From NCBI RefSeq assembly GCF_000751075.1, contig NZ_CCMG01000007.1, positions 62,001 to 126,000 on the forward strand: a stretch of 64,000 bases of DNA. Reading direction: 5' to 3'. Made by a program: the position numbers and the translations under genes. Positions 29,080 through 39,285 of this stretch are shown here, piece after piece (positions within the stretch are counted from its first letter, which is position 1; each line of letters begins with the position of its first letter). Origin of the DNA: Rickettsia tamurae. Its GTDB lineage: Bacteria > Pseudomonadota > Alphaproteobacteria > Rickettsiales > Rickettsiaceae. A model generated the notes under the pieces. That model was not told the origin of the DNA. It worked only from the letters and a program-made list of their open reading frames with translations, and ran no database searches.

Positions 29080-30627
29080 TTAAAATCCTCTTGAAGATTC
29101 ATGGTGTTTAGAAGCATTCGGTGTTGATTGTGATGATGGTGAGCTAGCACCATAACGAACCCCCTTGCCGTGTGACAAATTCTCTTGCATATGTTGTGCT
29201 TGCTCATGAGCTTTGTTTTGCTCAGGTTTTACTTTATTGCTAACATTTGGAGTTATAAAAGATTGAGATGTTTCTTCCTTTTTACCGTATATTTCTTTTA
29301 AATCCCCAAACCCCAAATTGCGATTCAACAAAATAGCCGACTCCTGCTTTTACTACCGATTTAACTTTCTCAAAATTAGTTTTTTCAGGCGGAGGAGCAA
29401 ATTCTTGACGATCTGCTACCTCTTTTTTATTTTCATTAAATATATGCTGTATTTCTTCTTGAGTTAAACCTTTAAAATTTTCAATATTATTAGGCTGTAC
29501 AAACTCTTCTAATGCTTTGGTATCTATTTTTGCTTGCCTTTCTTTTTTAAGCAAGTCTTTCTTATTTTCATAATTTCCTATTGATGTTTTTAAACTATTT
29601 ATTTGATTTATTTTATCTTTGTGTCACTCCATACGCACTAAATTAGCATCTCCTTCACCTATTACATTAGCTCCTCCTCCAATAGCACCTGCTACCAAAC
29701 CACCTATAATACCGCCTACAGAGCTTGCTTGTGCTACTAAAGATACCGTCTCTAAGGAGTACTCGTATTGCTTTTAAAATCTCTTTAGTTCTAGTTGTAT
29801 TTAATTTTTCAGGTTCAACTTTTTCTTGGTAAATTTTAGGTAATTGAGTATCCAAGAAATTTTTAAGTTCAGGGCTATCTTTTGCTTTATCTATTTGAGT
29901 AGTAACTACTAACTCTGCTTACTTCACATAATTAGCTTTAATATTTTCTAAAGTTTTTTTCTTTCTATCTAAACGCTTATCTTCTTTTACTTCTAAAGTT
30001 TCTTTTCCAACATTGTAAGCAACGGCTGATAAAGAAAGTGCAGCAAGCCTAACCCCGACGGGAGTGGGATTAAGGACTAACGATACTGCAACGCCGTCAA
30101 TTCTAACCGCACGTCTTACTGCTTTACTACCTAATGTTTTATATGTTTTCTCTAGAACATTTACTGCAGTTTCACCACCGGGTAGTGTCCTGATTTTATT
30201 TAATGCCTTATCGGCTAAACCGGGACTTGGGGGACCTTTTTCTTTAATTTTTGCACCTTGCTGAAGTTTATCAACCGGATCATAAGCTTTTGCTACTTTT
30301 TCTCCGACATTAACTACTCCGTCTGCTATATGAGTAAGATTATGGGTAATGGCAACTTTACTAACTCCCTTTACTACTTCTACAGCTACCCCACCTACAG
30401 CAATTCCGGCACGAGCAACTCTAGCACCGTAAAGTGCCGTATCCTCTTTCAGCGTTCTTTTTCCTGCTGGCTTATTTTGCGATTGCCGTTCCTATGGAGG
30501 CTCAGAAGCTTTTGTTTGTGCTGCTTCTAAAGGCTCTACTCTTTCAGGGGTATTTATTGAAGATTTAAGCTTATTATCTTCTGCTGCATTTTTTATTCCT
30601 TCTTCAGGAGTATTAATAGTTACTGCT
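29080..30627 (-). pseudogene. Decayed large rickettsial hypothetical protein
   Basis: Fragments in all three - strand frames make one long protein. An early part reads ERVEPLEAAQTKASEPP, followed by ARVARAGIAVGGVAVEVV, GLADKALNKIRTLPGGETA and VGVRLAALSLSAVAYNVGKE. The later part has QEKVEPEKLNTT, GLTQEEIQHIFNENKKEV and NLSHGKGVRYGASSPSSQS, ending at 29080. The Ala/Gly/Val-rich helices suggest membrane association. More than four frame changes are present. I do not recognise the family. Confidence 0.5.
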
Positions 30628-30682
30628 TAAATTTTCTTTACTCATGAATGCTCTCTAACTTTTTTAGGTATTAACACTCCTA

Positions 30683-30781
30683 TGTCATACAGTGGCTTGA
30701 CCACGGTATCTAGAAAAACAACTTATAACGTGTATTCTTTGATGTTTTTACTGGATACCGTGGTCAAGCCACTGTATGACA
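30683..30781. repeat. Palindromic element with perfect 28-bp arms
   Basis: The arms beginning tgtcatacagtggcttgac (30683-30710) and their exact complement (30754-30781) flank a 43-base centre. The arms are undamaged, which suggests a young insertion. It lies downstream of the ubiH-like gene and could act as its terminator. Confidence 0.9.
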
Positions 30782-30796
30782 ACAAAAACTAACATC

Positions 30797-31939
30797 TTAT
30801 CGTCTTCCCATCGCATAGCTAGTAATCAAGTTTTTTATAGGTTTAAAATTACTTATCGCCTTAAACCCTATTTGTCTTATACATCTTAAATTTTTGGAAT
30901 AATTTGAGAAAATATTATTTAACTCATCAGTCAACTTATACATAATAAAATTATCGTCTTGCCTTAGCTTTTGATATTCTTGTAATGTACCATTATTACT
31001 AACGATTATGCTCAAAGTCTCTATATCTTTTATACCTTGATTAAGCCCTTGTCCGGCGAGCGGATGTACTGTGTGGGCAGTATCTGCAATAAGAACTATA
31101 CGGTTATGAAAATATCTATTTGCTATACGGGCTTTTAACGGGAAGCTACTAATCTCGCTATCAATAGTAATTTTACCTAAGGAATTACCGGCATTTCTTT
31201 GAGTTAAAAACCTGACTTCTTCTATAGGCAAATTAACAATTAAAGCAGCTTGACTAGCAGAAGTTGACCATATTACGGAAGAGCTATATTGATCTTTTAA
31301 AGGTAACAAAGCAAAAGGACCAAGCGGCAAAAAATGCTCCATAGCACAATTTTCATGCGGCTTTTCATGCTTAATATTAAATGTAAGAGCTGTTTGATAA
31401 GGTTTTTCAATTTCATTAGCGAAATAATGAGATCTTACTTTTGAATTTACTCCGTCACATATAATTAATAAATTACATTTAATTTGTTTATCATCAAATT
31501 TTATAATTGAATAATCACTATGACTTATAACTTCTTGATATTCATTATTATCAATTAAGGTTATCAACGGATTATTAGTTACTTTTGACAATAATATTTT
31601 TTTAAAATCGCTATTCTTAACCACATATCCAAGTACAGCATCATCATTTCGTAAGTCTAATATCTCTGAAGCCTTATTATCTACTACATATACGTCTTGC
31701 ATTTCTGCCACAAACTTCTTAAGCTCTTCCCATATATCAATAGAGAATAAGAAATTTTTAGAATGCGGCGTTAAAGCAGTAGTTCTTATATCTTTAAAAA
31801 ACTCCAGGCTTTTTACCGATTTACTCTCGAATATAGTAGTTTTTATACCCTTTTGTGCAAAAGAAAGTGCCGTTAGCATGCCGCTCAAACCACATCCTAA
31901 GATTATCGTATCAATCTGCTTTGTTTTCATTCGATTCAT
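30797..31939 (-). CDS. ubiH: UbiH/COQ6-family FAD-dependent monooxygenase
   Basis: A flavoprotein hydroxylase of ubiquinone biosynthesis, 380 residues (377 from the second Met). The N-terminal dinucleotide-binding motif GCGLSG lies at about residues 15-20. The DG motif (ICDGVNSKVR) and the FAD-ribityl motif (LIADTAHTVHPLAGQGLNQG) are present. The family hydroxylates one ring position (UbiH C4, UbiI C5, UbiF C6), and the position cannot be told from sequence alone. Its start overlaps the mrpF-like gene by 29 bp. Confidence 0.85.
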   Translation of the reverse strand: MNRMKTKQIDTIILGCGLSGMLTALSFAQKGIKTTIFESKSVKSLEFFKDIRTTALTPHSKNFLFSIDIWEELKKFVAEMQDVYVVDNKASEILDLRNDDAVLGYVVKNSDFKKILLSKVTNNPLITLIDNNEYQEVISHSDYSIIKFDDKQIKCNLLIICDGVNSKVRSHYFANEIEKPYQTALTFNIKHEKPHENCAMEHFLPLGPFALLPLKDQYSSSVIWSTSASQAALIVNLPIEEVRFLTQRNAGNSLGKITIDSEISSFPLKARIANRYFHNRIVLIADTAHTVHPLAGQGLNQGIKDIETLSIIVSNNGTLQEYQKLRQDDNFIMYKLTDELNNIFSNYSKNLRCIRQIGFKAISNFKPIKNLITSYAMGRR

Positions 31940-32177
31940 TTATGAAATATTTTAAATAACCGTTTGTGGCTATAAAGCTTAAAAGAAAATAAATAATTGC
32001 TATATCTAAATATGAACTATTTCCTGAGTATAAACCTAAACAGCAAATAAATAAACTCGCTAAAGTCGTGAAGCTATTTAAAATCAATAAATTTGTAAAA
32101 ATATCCGTTTTTCTGATAAATAGGTAGGTTATTAAGCAAATAAATAATGAAATAATAATTAAAAAGATGTTAAGCAT
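31911..32177 (-). CDS. MrpF/PhaF-like Na+(K+)/H+ antiporter small subunit
   Basis: An 88-residue, almost entirely hydrophobic protein with three predicted membrane helices. The pattern LILNSFTTLASLFICCLGLYSG, then LDIAIIYFLLSFIATNGYLKY, resembles subunit F of multi-subunit cation/proton antiporters. The other subunits are not in the window. It overlaps ubiH-like, so the two are probably translated together. Confidence 0.6.
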   Translation of the reverse strand: MLNIFLIIISLFICLITYLFIRKTDIFTNLLILNSFTTLASLFICCLGLYSGNSSYLDIAIIYFLLSFIATNGYLKYFINESNENKAD

Positions 32178-32198
32178 AATTTTTTAAATCGGTTTTTC

Positions 32199-32293
32199 CG
32201 TCATTACGAGGAAAAACTGTAAGTTTTGACGAAGCAATCCAGTAAAATGATTTTTCTGGATTGCAACGCTCCCTATGGTCGCTCGCAATGACG
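32199..32293. repeat. Palindromic element (cgtcattacgag type)
   Basis: Termini cgtcattacgagg and ctcgcaatgacg, with internal gacgaagcaatcc and ggattgcaacgctcc. It lies between the divergent mrpF-like and ntrX-like genes. Confidence 0.85.
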
Positions 32294-32479
32294 ATTTCGG
32301 TATCAACACACCACTCATTATATATAATCATTTATAACACTACAAACTGCAAATAAAATTAATTAAAATTCCTTAAATAATTTTAATATTATGTAATCTT
32401 AGCCAACCTTTACACTATAAATAGCTATTGTGACAAAAATGTTATAAAAAAATGTTGCTTTCTTTTACATTCGGCATTA

Positions 32480-32497
32480 ACGTATATACGTATATAT
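32480..32497. promoter_or_regulatory. Overlapping palindromes upstream of the NtrX-like gene
   Basis: acgtatatacgt (32480-32491) overlaps tatatacgtatata (32484-32497). They lie about 35-50 bp before the start codon and could be a regulator site. AT-rich palindromes arise by chance, so confidence is low. Confidence 0.3.
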
Positions 32498-32532
32498 TTA
32501 GGTTTTGATTAATATTTTTAAGGTAAATTGTA

Positions 32533-33957
32533 ATGTCACAACTAGATGTTTTAATAGTAGACGATGAAGAGAGTATACGAAATCTCATTGCTGCAAATTT
32601 GAAAGATGAAGGTTTTAACCCTAAGGTTGCCGCTAATAGTACTCAAGCCCTTAAAATACTTTCCGAAAAACCGGTCTCTGCAGTTATACTTGATATTTGG
32701 CTTCAAGGAAGCGAAATTGATGGGCTTGGGATTTTAGAGATAATTAAAAAACGCTATCCTTTAATGCCGGTAATAATTATTAGCGGTCATGGCACTATAG
32801 AAACAGCGGTAAATGCTATAAAAATGGGGGCTTACGATTATATAGAAAAACCGTTTAATAATGATAAATTAGTTATTTTACTTAAAAGAGCTTGTGAAGT
32901 AACGAAATTAAAACGTGAAAATATAGATTTAAAATCAAAGGTTATAGATAAAACTGAATTAGTAGGCGGCTGTTCGGTAACTTTAAAATATAAAATGGAA
33001 ATAGAAAAGGCAGCTAGCTCTAGCAGTCGTATAATGATTCACGGTAAAGTCGGTAGCGGTAAAGAACTTGCCGCAAGGTTAATTCATAAACAATCTAAAA
33101 GGGTTAATAATCCGTTCATTATTTTCAGCCCTACCTGTATGACTACAGAAAAAATTAATCAAGAATTATTCGGCGAATCGGAAAAGCAGGAAAATAATAA
33201 ACGCCCTACTATCTTAGAATTCGCCAATAACGGTACTTTATATATAGATGAGGTCAGTAATGTTCCTATTCCTATCCAGGTAAAATTATTAAAATTCCTT
33301 AAAGATCAAACTATTACAAAACCTTGCGGAAAAAATATTAAAGTTGATATAAAAATTATTACCGGCACTTCTAAAAATATCCAAGATGAAGTTAATAACG
33401 GCAAATTCCTAGAAGATCTATATTATCGTCTTAATGTATCCTCTCTAAAAGTACCTTCATTATATGAAAGGAAAGAAGACATACCGCTACTCGTTAAATA
33501 TTTTGTTAAGCAACTTTCAAAATTTTCAGGTTTAAAAGAGCGTAGCTTTGCAGATGAAACTATTGCAGCTCTTCAATCCTATGAATGGCCAGGCAATATT
33601 AGACAATTACGTAACGTTGTTGAATGGACTTTAATTATGAATCCGTTAACTACAGGCAATAATGACATTATCAAACCTTATATGATACCTTCGGAAATAT
33701 TAGCCAATAGTGCTAATCTCACAAAACTTGAAGATAGCTTTGATATGTTATCTATGCCGCTTAGAGAAGCTAGGGAAGTTTTTGAACGTCAATATCTATC
33801 GGCACAAATGAGTCGTTTTAATAATAATATTTCAAAAACATCTTCATTTGTCGGTATGGAAAGATCGGCTTTGCATCGTAAATTAAAATTATTAAGCTTA
33901 CATATACCTCCTACAAATAGAATAAATGAAGAAGAATATGAGGAAGCAAATGCTTAA
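32533..33957 (+). CDS. NtrX-like response regulator lacking the sigma54-contact motif
   Basis: A 474-residue protein with receiver, AAA+ and Fis-type helix-turn-helix domains. The receiver has Asp10, Asp11 and phospho-acceptor Asp54 (VILDIWL). Walker A is GKVGSGKE at about residues 171-178, and the Walker B region has LYIDEV. Where sigma54 activators have GAFTGA, the sequence goes from ELFGESEKQ to [10 protein letters not shown], so the loop is absent. The HTH lies near 433-460 ([14 protein letters not shown]). It is probably the partner of an NtrY-like kinase elsewhere and acts as a repressor or sigma70 regulator rather than a sigma54 activator. It overlaps the next gene. Confidence 0.85.
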   Translation: MSQLDVLIVDDEESIRNLIAANLKDEGFNPKVAANSTQALKILSEKPVSAVILDIWLQGSEIDGLGILEIIKKRYPLMPVIIISGHGTIETAVNAIKMGAYDYIEKPFNNDKLVILLKRACEVTKLKRENIDLKSKVIDKTELVGGCSVTLKYKMEIEKAASSSSRIMIHGKVGSGKELAARLIHKQSKRVNNPFIIFSPTCMTTEKINQELFGESEKQENNKRPTILEFANNGTLYIDEVSNVPIPIQVKLLKFLKDQTITKPCGKNIKVDIKIITGTSKNIQDEVNNGKFLEDLYYRLNVSSLKVPSLYERKEDIPLLVKYFVKQLSKFSGLKERSFADETIAALQSYEWPGNIRQLRNVVEWTLIMNPLTTGNNDIIKPYMIPSEILANSANLTKLEDSFDMLSMPLREAREVFERQYLSAQMSRFNNNISKTSSFVGMERSALHRKLKLLSLHIPPTNRINEEEYEEANA

Positions 33958-35701
33958 AGTCGTATCGATAATTACTATTTATTTGTTATTAAGCAGCTGT
34001 TCCGAATCTACTCGTGATGCAAATGGATTACTTACAGATAGCCAAAGCACGGTAATTCAAAATTATATAATATCGCAAAATTCTAAAAACCTTAAAGTGA
34101 ACCTTAAAGAGAAGTTCGGTTCAAATTTAAAAGGAGTAAAATTAATAGGAGTAAAGCTAATAAATGAAGATTTATCAGGAATAGATTTAACTTCCTGCGA
34201 AATATTACGTGCTGATTTTGCAGGTAGTAATTTAGAAAAAGCTATACTTACAAATGCTATAATTCAAGAAAGTAATTTTGCAGATTCGGTAATAAAAAAT
34301 ATTTCCGGATATAATTCCGACTTTCAAGGTTCAATTTTTAACAATATAACATTACAAAATACAAATTTCGTTCAATCAAATTTTAGTGATACTGCTTTTA
34401 ATAAAACTACTATAATAAATGTCAACTTTGAAAATTCTAAATTTAGTCATGTATTATGGAGCAATAATACTATCGACGGTGTTAATTTTCAAAAAGCTAA
34501 CCTAAAGAATAATAGCTTTAAAAATACTAATATAACAAATTCAATATTTTACGGTACGGACTTAGAAAAAAGTGTAATAAATAATACCAATTTTACTAAT
34601 AATTATTTTGAATCTAGCGACCTAAGTCAAACTAAATTAACAGCAGTAATAATTAAGGATTCCAACTTCACACAAAGTATTTTTAATGAAGTAAACTTTA
34701 ATAACGTACAAAGTAATAACTCTTTCTTTTCATACGCTTCCTTTCAAGATTCAACATTACAAAATATTAGCCTTACTAAATGTGATTTACAAAATAGCAC
34801 AATTAGTAGTTCAGTTTTAAATCATTTTAAAATCGATAATGCTATATTAAATAATATGAGTCTAAACGATAATAAATTTAATAATTTATCAATAAAAAAT
34901 AGTAATGCTAATTTTGTAAGAATTAATAAAACTAAAGGCTCAAATATTACTTTAGATAATATTAGTTATACTAATATTATTTTTAGCAATAATGATTTTA
35001 AACAATTTATAGTGATTAATACTGACTTAAACAGCAGTGAAATAATAAACTCAAATATAACTAACGGGCAATTTAATAATGTAAATTTTTCTAAATCTTT
35101 AATACAAAACGTAAATTTTTCAGATATTAAAATTACTTTAGGTAATTTAAACCAAGTAGCTCTAATAAATTCTAATCTAACAAATACTACGGTTATTAAC
35201 TCCGTCCTTTCTAATTCACAAATAAATAATATTAACTACCAAGCATATTCCGGTTTTATTAATACTAACGTTTCTAATAATATTATTTTAAATAGTGATA
35301 ATTCGAGTAAAACTCCACCAAATAATATAGTAATAAGTTCGGTAAAAGATTTGCAAAAAATAACTAACTTAACAAATATAAATTTAACAAATCTTGACTT
35401 AAGTAGTTTAGTATTTAATGGAGTAGATTTTTCAAATAATATCTTTAAAAATACTAATTTAACAAATACGGTAATAAAAAACTCTATTCTAAAAAAAGCT
35501 AATTTTTCTTCTGCAATACTTACTAAAACAGATTTCTCAAACTCAATATTAACAGATAGCATATTTAAATCAGCTAAAATTGATCAGGCGGGCTTTAGTA
35601 ACTCTGACCTAACAAATGCCGATTTTACCGAAGCAACAATTAAAGATACTTCATTTGATAAAGCTAAGACAAGCGGAATGAAAGGGGTGGATAATCTTTA
35701 A
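33950..35701 (+). CDS. Pentapeptide-repeat lipoprotein
   Basis: Chosen start ATG 33950, with gaggaa 7 bases upstream, gives 583 residues; two earlier in-frame ATGs exist (33926 and 33938). The N-terminus [17 protein letters not shown] is a lipoprotein signal with the lipidated Cys at 17. The rest is almost all pentapeptide repeats, Asn/Ser/Ile-rich (for example [20 protein letters not shown]), consistent with a long beta-helix. It overlaps the NtrX-like gene by 8 bp, implying coupled translation. It should be anchored on the inner or outer membrane facing the periplasm or surface. Role unknown. Confidence 0.8.
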   Translation: MLKVVSIITIYLLLSSCSESTRDANGLLTDSQSTVIQNYIISQNSKNLKVNLKEKFGSNLKGVKLIGVKLINEDLSGIDLTSCEILRADFAGSNLEKAILTNAIIQESNFADSVIKNISGYNSDFQGSIFNNITLQNTNFVQSNFSDTAFNKTTIINVNFENSKFSHVLWSNNTIDGVNFQKANLKNNSFKNTNITNSIFYGTDLEKSVINNTNFTNNYFESSDLSQTKLTAVIIKDSNFTQSIFNEVNFNNVQSNNSFFSYASFQDSTLQNISLTKCDLQNSTISSSVLNHFKIDNAILNNMSLNDNKFNNLSIKNSNANFVRINKTKGSNITLDNISYTNIIFSNNDFKQFIVINTDLNSSEIINSNITNGQFNNVNFSKSLIQNVNFSDIKITLGNLNQVALINSNLTNTTVINSVLSNSQINNINYQAYSGFINTNVSNNIILNSDNSSKTPPNNIVISSVKDLQKITNLTNINLTNLDLSSLVFNGVDFSNNIFKNTNLTNTVIKNSILKKANFSSAILTKTDFSNSILTDSIFKSAKIDQAGFSNSDLTNADFTEATIKDTSFDKAKTSGMKGVDNL

Positions 35702-35730
35702 ATACCTTGATCCCTATACGAACATTCAGT

Positions 35731-35909
35731 ATGTCATTCCCGCATGGATCAATTCCACCGCTGTCATTCCGCGACTTGATCGCGGAATCCAGTTAAAAAT
35801 ACTAATAATTTTAGTATTTTTTATTGTTTTTGGATACCGTGGTCAAGCCACAGTATGACACCGAATCCATTTTTTGATCCACACAAACAATACCCCGCAG
35901 GAATGACAT
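35731..35909. repeat. Compound nested palindromic element
   Basis: It runs from atgtcattcccgc to gcaggaatgacat, with the cattccgcgacttgatcgcggaatcc hairpin, the ttaaaaatactaataatttt segment and ggtcaagccacagtatgacac inside. It has the same architecture as the element near 21.5 kb. It lies between convergent genes. Confidence 0.8.
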
Positions 35910-35914
35910 AGAAT

Positions 35915-36889
35915 TTACCTTTGGTTGCTCTTTGAAGATTTTCCTTTATTAGTAGGTGTATTAGAGGGTGTAAATGAATTATTATTTATAAAAGCAGTAG
36001 GACTTTGCTTCTTCATTCTATTGATAATTTGTTGTTGTTTAAGATTATTTATCTTTTGTTTTCCGGCTATCCTTATAGATTTAGTAATTTTGGCAGTTTC
36101 TACAAATATTTCCTTAGGAGTTTGTAGTTGATCAATTCGCTCATAATGTTTTTTAAGAAACTCTTCTTTTATCTTTGGCTTTACTCCTTTCAAATCAACA
36201 TATGTTTTATATAACTTCTTTAATTTTATTTTAGATTCTTTTATTTGTTGTTTGGAAGATTTTTGAGGAAGTGATTTAATCGAATTAACAAGACTACTAC
36301 CTATTTCTTTTATAATATTAACTGCAGGCGAAGCTATTTTCTTTATTCCTTCATAAATTTTACCTAACCCACTAGCGATAACATCTAATATTTTAGGCTC
36401 ATGTTCTTTAGATATAGGGGGTATATCCCTAATAATATCTCTAGCTTCAGTTATATTATTAGCTAAATGAAGTAATGCTTTTTTCTCTTCTAGCTCGGTA
36501 GATCGATTAGCATATAAACTAGCTATATCTGCCTGAGCATCTATAGTATCGGTAATTATTGATTTAGTATCATTAAAAGAAAGATCTATAGGTGTCTTTT
36601 TTTGCGTTATAGGGCTGTCTTCTCTTAATTTATCTAGCCTATCACGTATTGCTTGGTCTTTTTGATCATTGAGGCTTTTACTTTTTTGTTCTAGTTTAAG
36701 CTCAGATTGCATCTGCTCAATTAGATCGTCTACTTCATTACCGGATTTTTTTGTGGGGATATAAGGTCTATCTTGGAGCTTTGCAAACCTTTCTTCTAAT
36801 TCTTCAAGTGTTGGAGGAGTGCCTTTAAGTTTTGCTAGTCTTTCTTCTAATTCTTTTATTATTTGATCGTCCTGCTTTTTCTTAGACAT
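35915..36889 (-). CDS. Rickettsial hypothetical protein with duplicated LEERL motif
   Basis: A 324-residue, highly charged, Lys-rich protein with no signal peptide. Two similar N-terminal motifs occur, ELEERLAKLKGTPPT and ELEERFAKLQDRPYIP, about 17 residues apart. The middle (about 160-215) has a weakly amphipathic segment (IASGLGKIYEGIKKIASP). The C-terminus is basic and Ser/Asn-rich (KGKSSKSNQR). I do not recognise the family. An intracellular or secreted helical protein is plausible. Confidence 0.6.
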   Translation of the reverse strand: MSKKKQDDQIIKELEERLAKLKGTPPTLEELEERFAKLQDRPYIPTKKSGNEVDDLIEQMQSELKLEQKSKSLNDQKDQAIRDRLDKLREDSPITQKKTPIDLSFNDTKSIITDTIDAQADIASLYANRSTELEEKKALLHLANNITEARDIIRDIPPISKEHEPKILDVIASGLGKIYEGIKKIASPAVNIIKEIGSSLVNSIKSLPQKSSKQQIKESKIKLKKLYKTYVDLKGVKPKIKEEFLKKHYERIDQLQTPKEIFVETAKITKSIRIAGKQKINNLKQQQIINRMKKQSPTAFINNNSFTPSNTPTNKGKSSKSNQR

Positions 36890-36909
36890 ATATACCTCTA
36901 TAATAATTC

Positions 36910-37036
36910 CTAGGTTTTGTGAAGAAAATTAATAAGATTCTTGAGAGGATAGTTGTTCCTATTTCAAAAAAATCTTATGATTTACAGCAAAAAATAGCAA
37001 AAATAGACTAATTTAATTTTCCTTCACAGAGCCTAG
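36910..37036. repeat. Candidate palindromic element of another type, about 127 bp
   Basis: ctaggttttgtgaagaaaat near 36910 and attttccttcacagagcctag, ending at 37036, are near-perfect inverted termini (one gap, two mismatches). The inside has an attenuated second pair around aagattcttg and aaatctta. It shows none of the cgtcattgc or ggcattgttg signatures, so it is a separate family. An open frame (KILERIVVPISKKSYDL) crosses it. Confidence 0.55.
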
Positions 37037-37104
37037 TTATTAATAACACAAACTACTAAATAAAATAAAGTATTTTTTAATATGAGTTAAGATATAATTA
37101 CATA

Positions 37105-37200
37105 ATTATTAGTATTTTTTATTGTTTTTATAGACCCCGTGGTCAAGCCACGGGGTGACACAGTGGGTTTTACCGGTCCACGCAACAATGCCTTGCGAGC
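37105..37200. repeat. Partial palindromic element (ggcattgttgcgtgg type)
   Basis: Right half only: agtattttttattgttttta, then ccccgtggtcaagccacggggtgac (a self-complementary hairpin), then ggtccacgcaacaatgcc. The left half is missing. Confidence 0.75.
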
Positions 37201-37232
37201 GACTAAAGGCGTTATTGTATAGCTTGTTTATG

Positions 37233-37449
37233 TCATTCCCTAACTTCATCAGTAGTATAAGTTCTAAAATCAGGGGCGTTAACTCTTTGTAAAGCAATTT
37301 TAGCGTCTTCCATATCTTCTTGCATTTCCTGTAGATAATATTCAATTGCTTTACGTACTATATTACCCTTTTGATCTGTCTAAGTTTTTTGCTGACCATG
37401 CTAAACTATTATTTAGTTCGTCCGGAATACTTAAATTAAGTCTTGCCAT
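37233..37449 (-). pseudogene. Orphan ribbon-helix-helix antitoxin, frameshifted
   Basis: It starts at 37449 MARLNLSIPDELNNSLAWSA, a typical ribbon-helix-helix antitoxin N-terminus. An extra G in the ggg run near 37380 breaks the frame. Past it the sequence continues NIVRKAIEYYLQEMQEDMED to a stop at 37233. No toxin follows: the downstream DNA is an RPE. This is an orphan and dead antitoxin. Confidence 0.65.
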
Positions 37450-37503
37450 CTTTTGACCTATATTTAATTGATAACACATCACGACACATAATACTGAAAA
37501 AAG

Positions 37504-39285
37504 CTATAAATACTTATCCAGCACATCCGACATGATTTTTCTAGCTATTGGAGCGGCGGCTTTACTACCCCCTCCGCCATGATCAACAAAGACGGTGACG
37601 GAATAACGAGGATCGTGATAAGGAGCAAAGCCTAAGAACAAGGCATGATTACGTCTTTCCCAAGCTATAGAATCACGGCTTAAATCATCTTTAGCATTTA
37701 ATTTACCTTGTACTTGGGAAGTACCAGTTTTACCGGCGAGCTGCCTATTTTCGCCTAAAATTCTATTATAATACGCCGTACCTCCCGCAACATTAACGGT
37801 ATTATACAAGCTTTCTTGTATTATTTTGATATTTTCGGGCTTAATATTGACATTATAAAATTCCGGATCATTTTTTAATATTCTAGGAGTATATAGCTTG
37901 CCGTTACTTGCAATAGCCGTAATAAACCTTGCAAGCTGCATTGGTGTCACCCCTAGAAATCCCTGTCCGATTGCTAGATTAAAACTATCCCCTATTGACC
38001 AAGGAAGCTTTAATTTTTTCTTTTTCCACTCTTTTGACGGTACAAACCCGCTACTTTCAGGAGCTAAATCAATACCGGTTTTTGAGCCGAGGCCAAATTC
38101 TCTTGCAACTTCAAGAATTTTATCTGGACCTACTATTCTTGCTAATTCATACATATAAATATTACAAGAATGCTTTAAAGCAGACATCATATCTACCGTC
38201 CCGTGTCCGCTATGATTCCAACATCTAAAGTTATTAGTACCAAGAGCAGAGCTACCGTCACAAAAAACGGTTTTATTAGGATTAATGCCTACTTCAAGGG
38301 CTGCAAGTACGGTAATTATTTTAAAAACCGAACCTGGGGGATACGAGCTTTGTATTACCTTATTAATTAAAGGCTTATAAGGATCGCTCATTAAACTTTG
38401 CCAATAATTTTCCGATAATTTACTGAAATTATTTGATTCAAAACCCGGTGTGGAAGCACAAATTAGTATGTTTCCAGTTCTAGTATCCATAACTATTGCC
38501 GAAGAACCTTTAGGATTTAAATATTGCTGTATATTTTTCTGAAGAAACGCATCGATATTTAAATGCATATCTTCGCCTGATTTAGTAGGGGTTCCTGCTA
38601 TTTCTCTTACCTGCTTACCGTAAGCATTTACTTCAATTTTTTTATAACCGAATTCTCCTCGTAACTTGTTATCGTAATATTTTTCAATACCGGATTTACC
38701 GATATTAAAATCACTTAAACTATGTATATTTAACTCTTGCTTCTCTTGCTCATTTATCTGACCGAGATAACCGATTAAATGAGAAGTAGTGCTTGAAAAA
38801 GGATAAAACCTTAAATATCCTATATCAATAAATATCGAAGCCAGTTTATGCTTTTGTTCTTCAATCATCGATACTTGCTGCCAATCAAGCTGATCAAGTA
38901 TTATTAAAGGAGTGTGGCGACTAGATTTTTTAATTTTTTGCTTAATATAATTATATTTTTCCGGAGATAAATTTAAAATATTACTAATTATTTCTAATTC
39001 GTCCCTATAATTATTATTAATGCTCCTATCTATTACTAGCTGATAACATGGTTTATTAGTAGCTAAAATATTGCCGTCTAAATCGTAAATTCTTCCTCTA
39101 CTAGGAGGAAGTACAACAAAATTAATACGATTCTTATCTGATAAAGTCTTATATTCTTCACTTTTAATAAGCTGTAAATAAAACATTCTTATTCCAAGCA
39201 GTGATAAAAATCCGAGTTTACCTAATCCGATTATAAAGGCCCTTCGTGAAATTAACTCACCATGTAGTATTTTTTTATTTAGCAT
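37504..39285 (-). CDS. mrdA: Penicillin-binding protein 2 (peptidoglycan transpeptidase)
   Basis: A 593-residue class B PBP for cell elongation. One N-terminal membrane helix (residues about 18-36) is followed by a dimerisation domain. The transpeptidase motifs are SVFK (about residue 317, in YPPGSVFKII), SCN (about 372) and KTGTS (about 514). Its ATG overlaps the mreD stop by 7 bp, so the two are coupled. PBP2 normally works with RodA and the MreBCD complex. Confidence 0.95.
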   Translation of the reverse strand: MLNKKILHGELISRRAFIIGLGKLGFLSLLGIRMFYLQLIKSEEYKTLSDKNRINFVVLPPSRGRIYDLDGNILATNKPCYQLVIDRSINNNYRDELEIISNILNLSPEKYNYIKQKIKKSSRHTPLIILDQLDWQQVSMIEEQKHKLASIFIDIGYLRFYPFSSTTSHLIGYLGQINEQEKQELNIHSLSDFNIGKSGIEKYYDNKLRGEFGYKKIEVNAYGKQVREIAGTPTKSGEDMHLNIDAFLQKNIQQYLNPKGSSAIVMDTRTGNILICASTPGFESNNFSKLSENYWQSLMSDPYKPLINKVIQSSYPPGSVFKIITVLAALEVGINPNKTVFCDGSSALGTNNFRCWNHSGHGTVDMMSALKHSCNIYMYELARIVGPDKILEVAREFGLGSKTGIDLAPESSGFVPSKEWKKKKLKLPWSIGDSFNLAIGQGFLGVTPMQLARFITAIASNGKLYTPRILKNDPEFYNVNIKPENIKIIQESLYNTVNVAGGTAYYNRILGENRQLAGKTGTSQVQGKLNAKDDLSRDSIAWERRNHALFLGFAPYHDPRYSVTVFVDHGGGGSKAAAPIARKIMSDVLDKYL

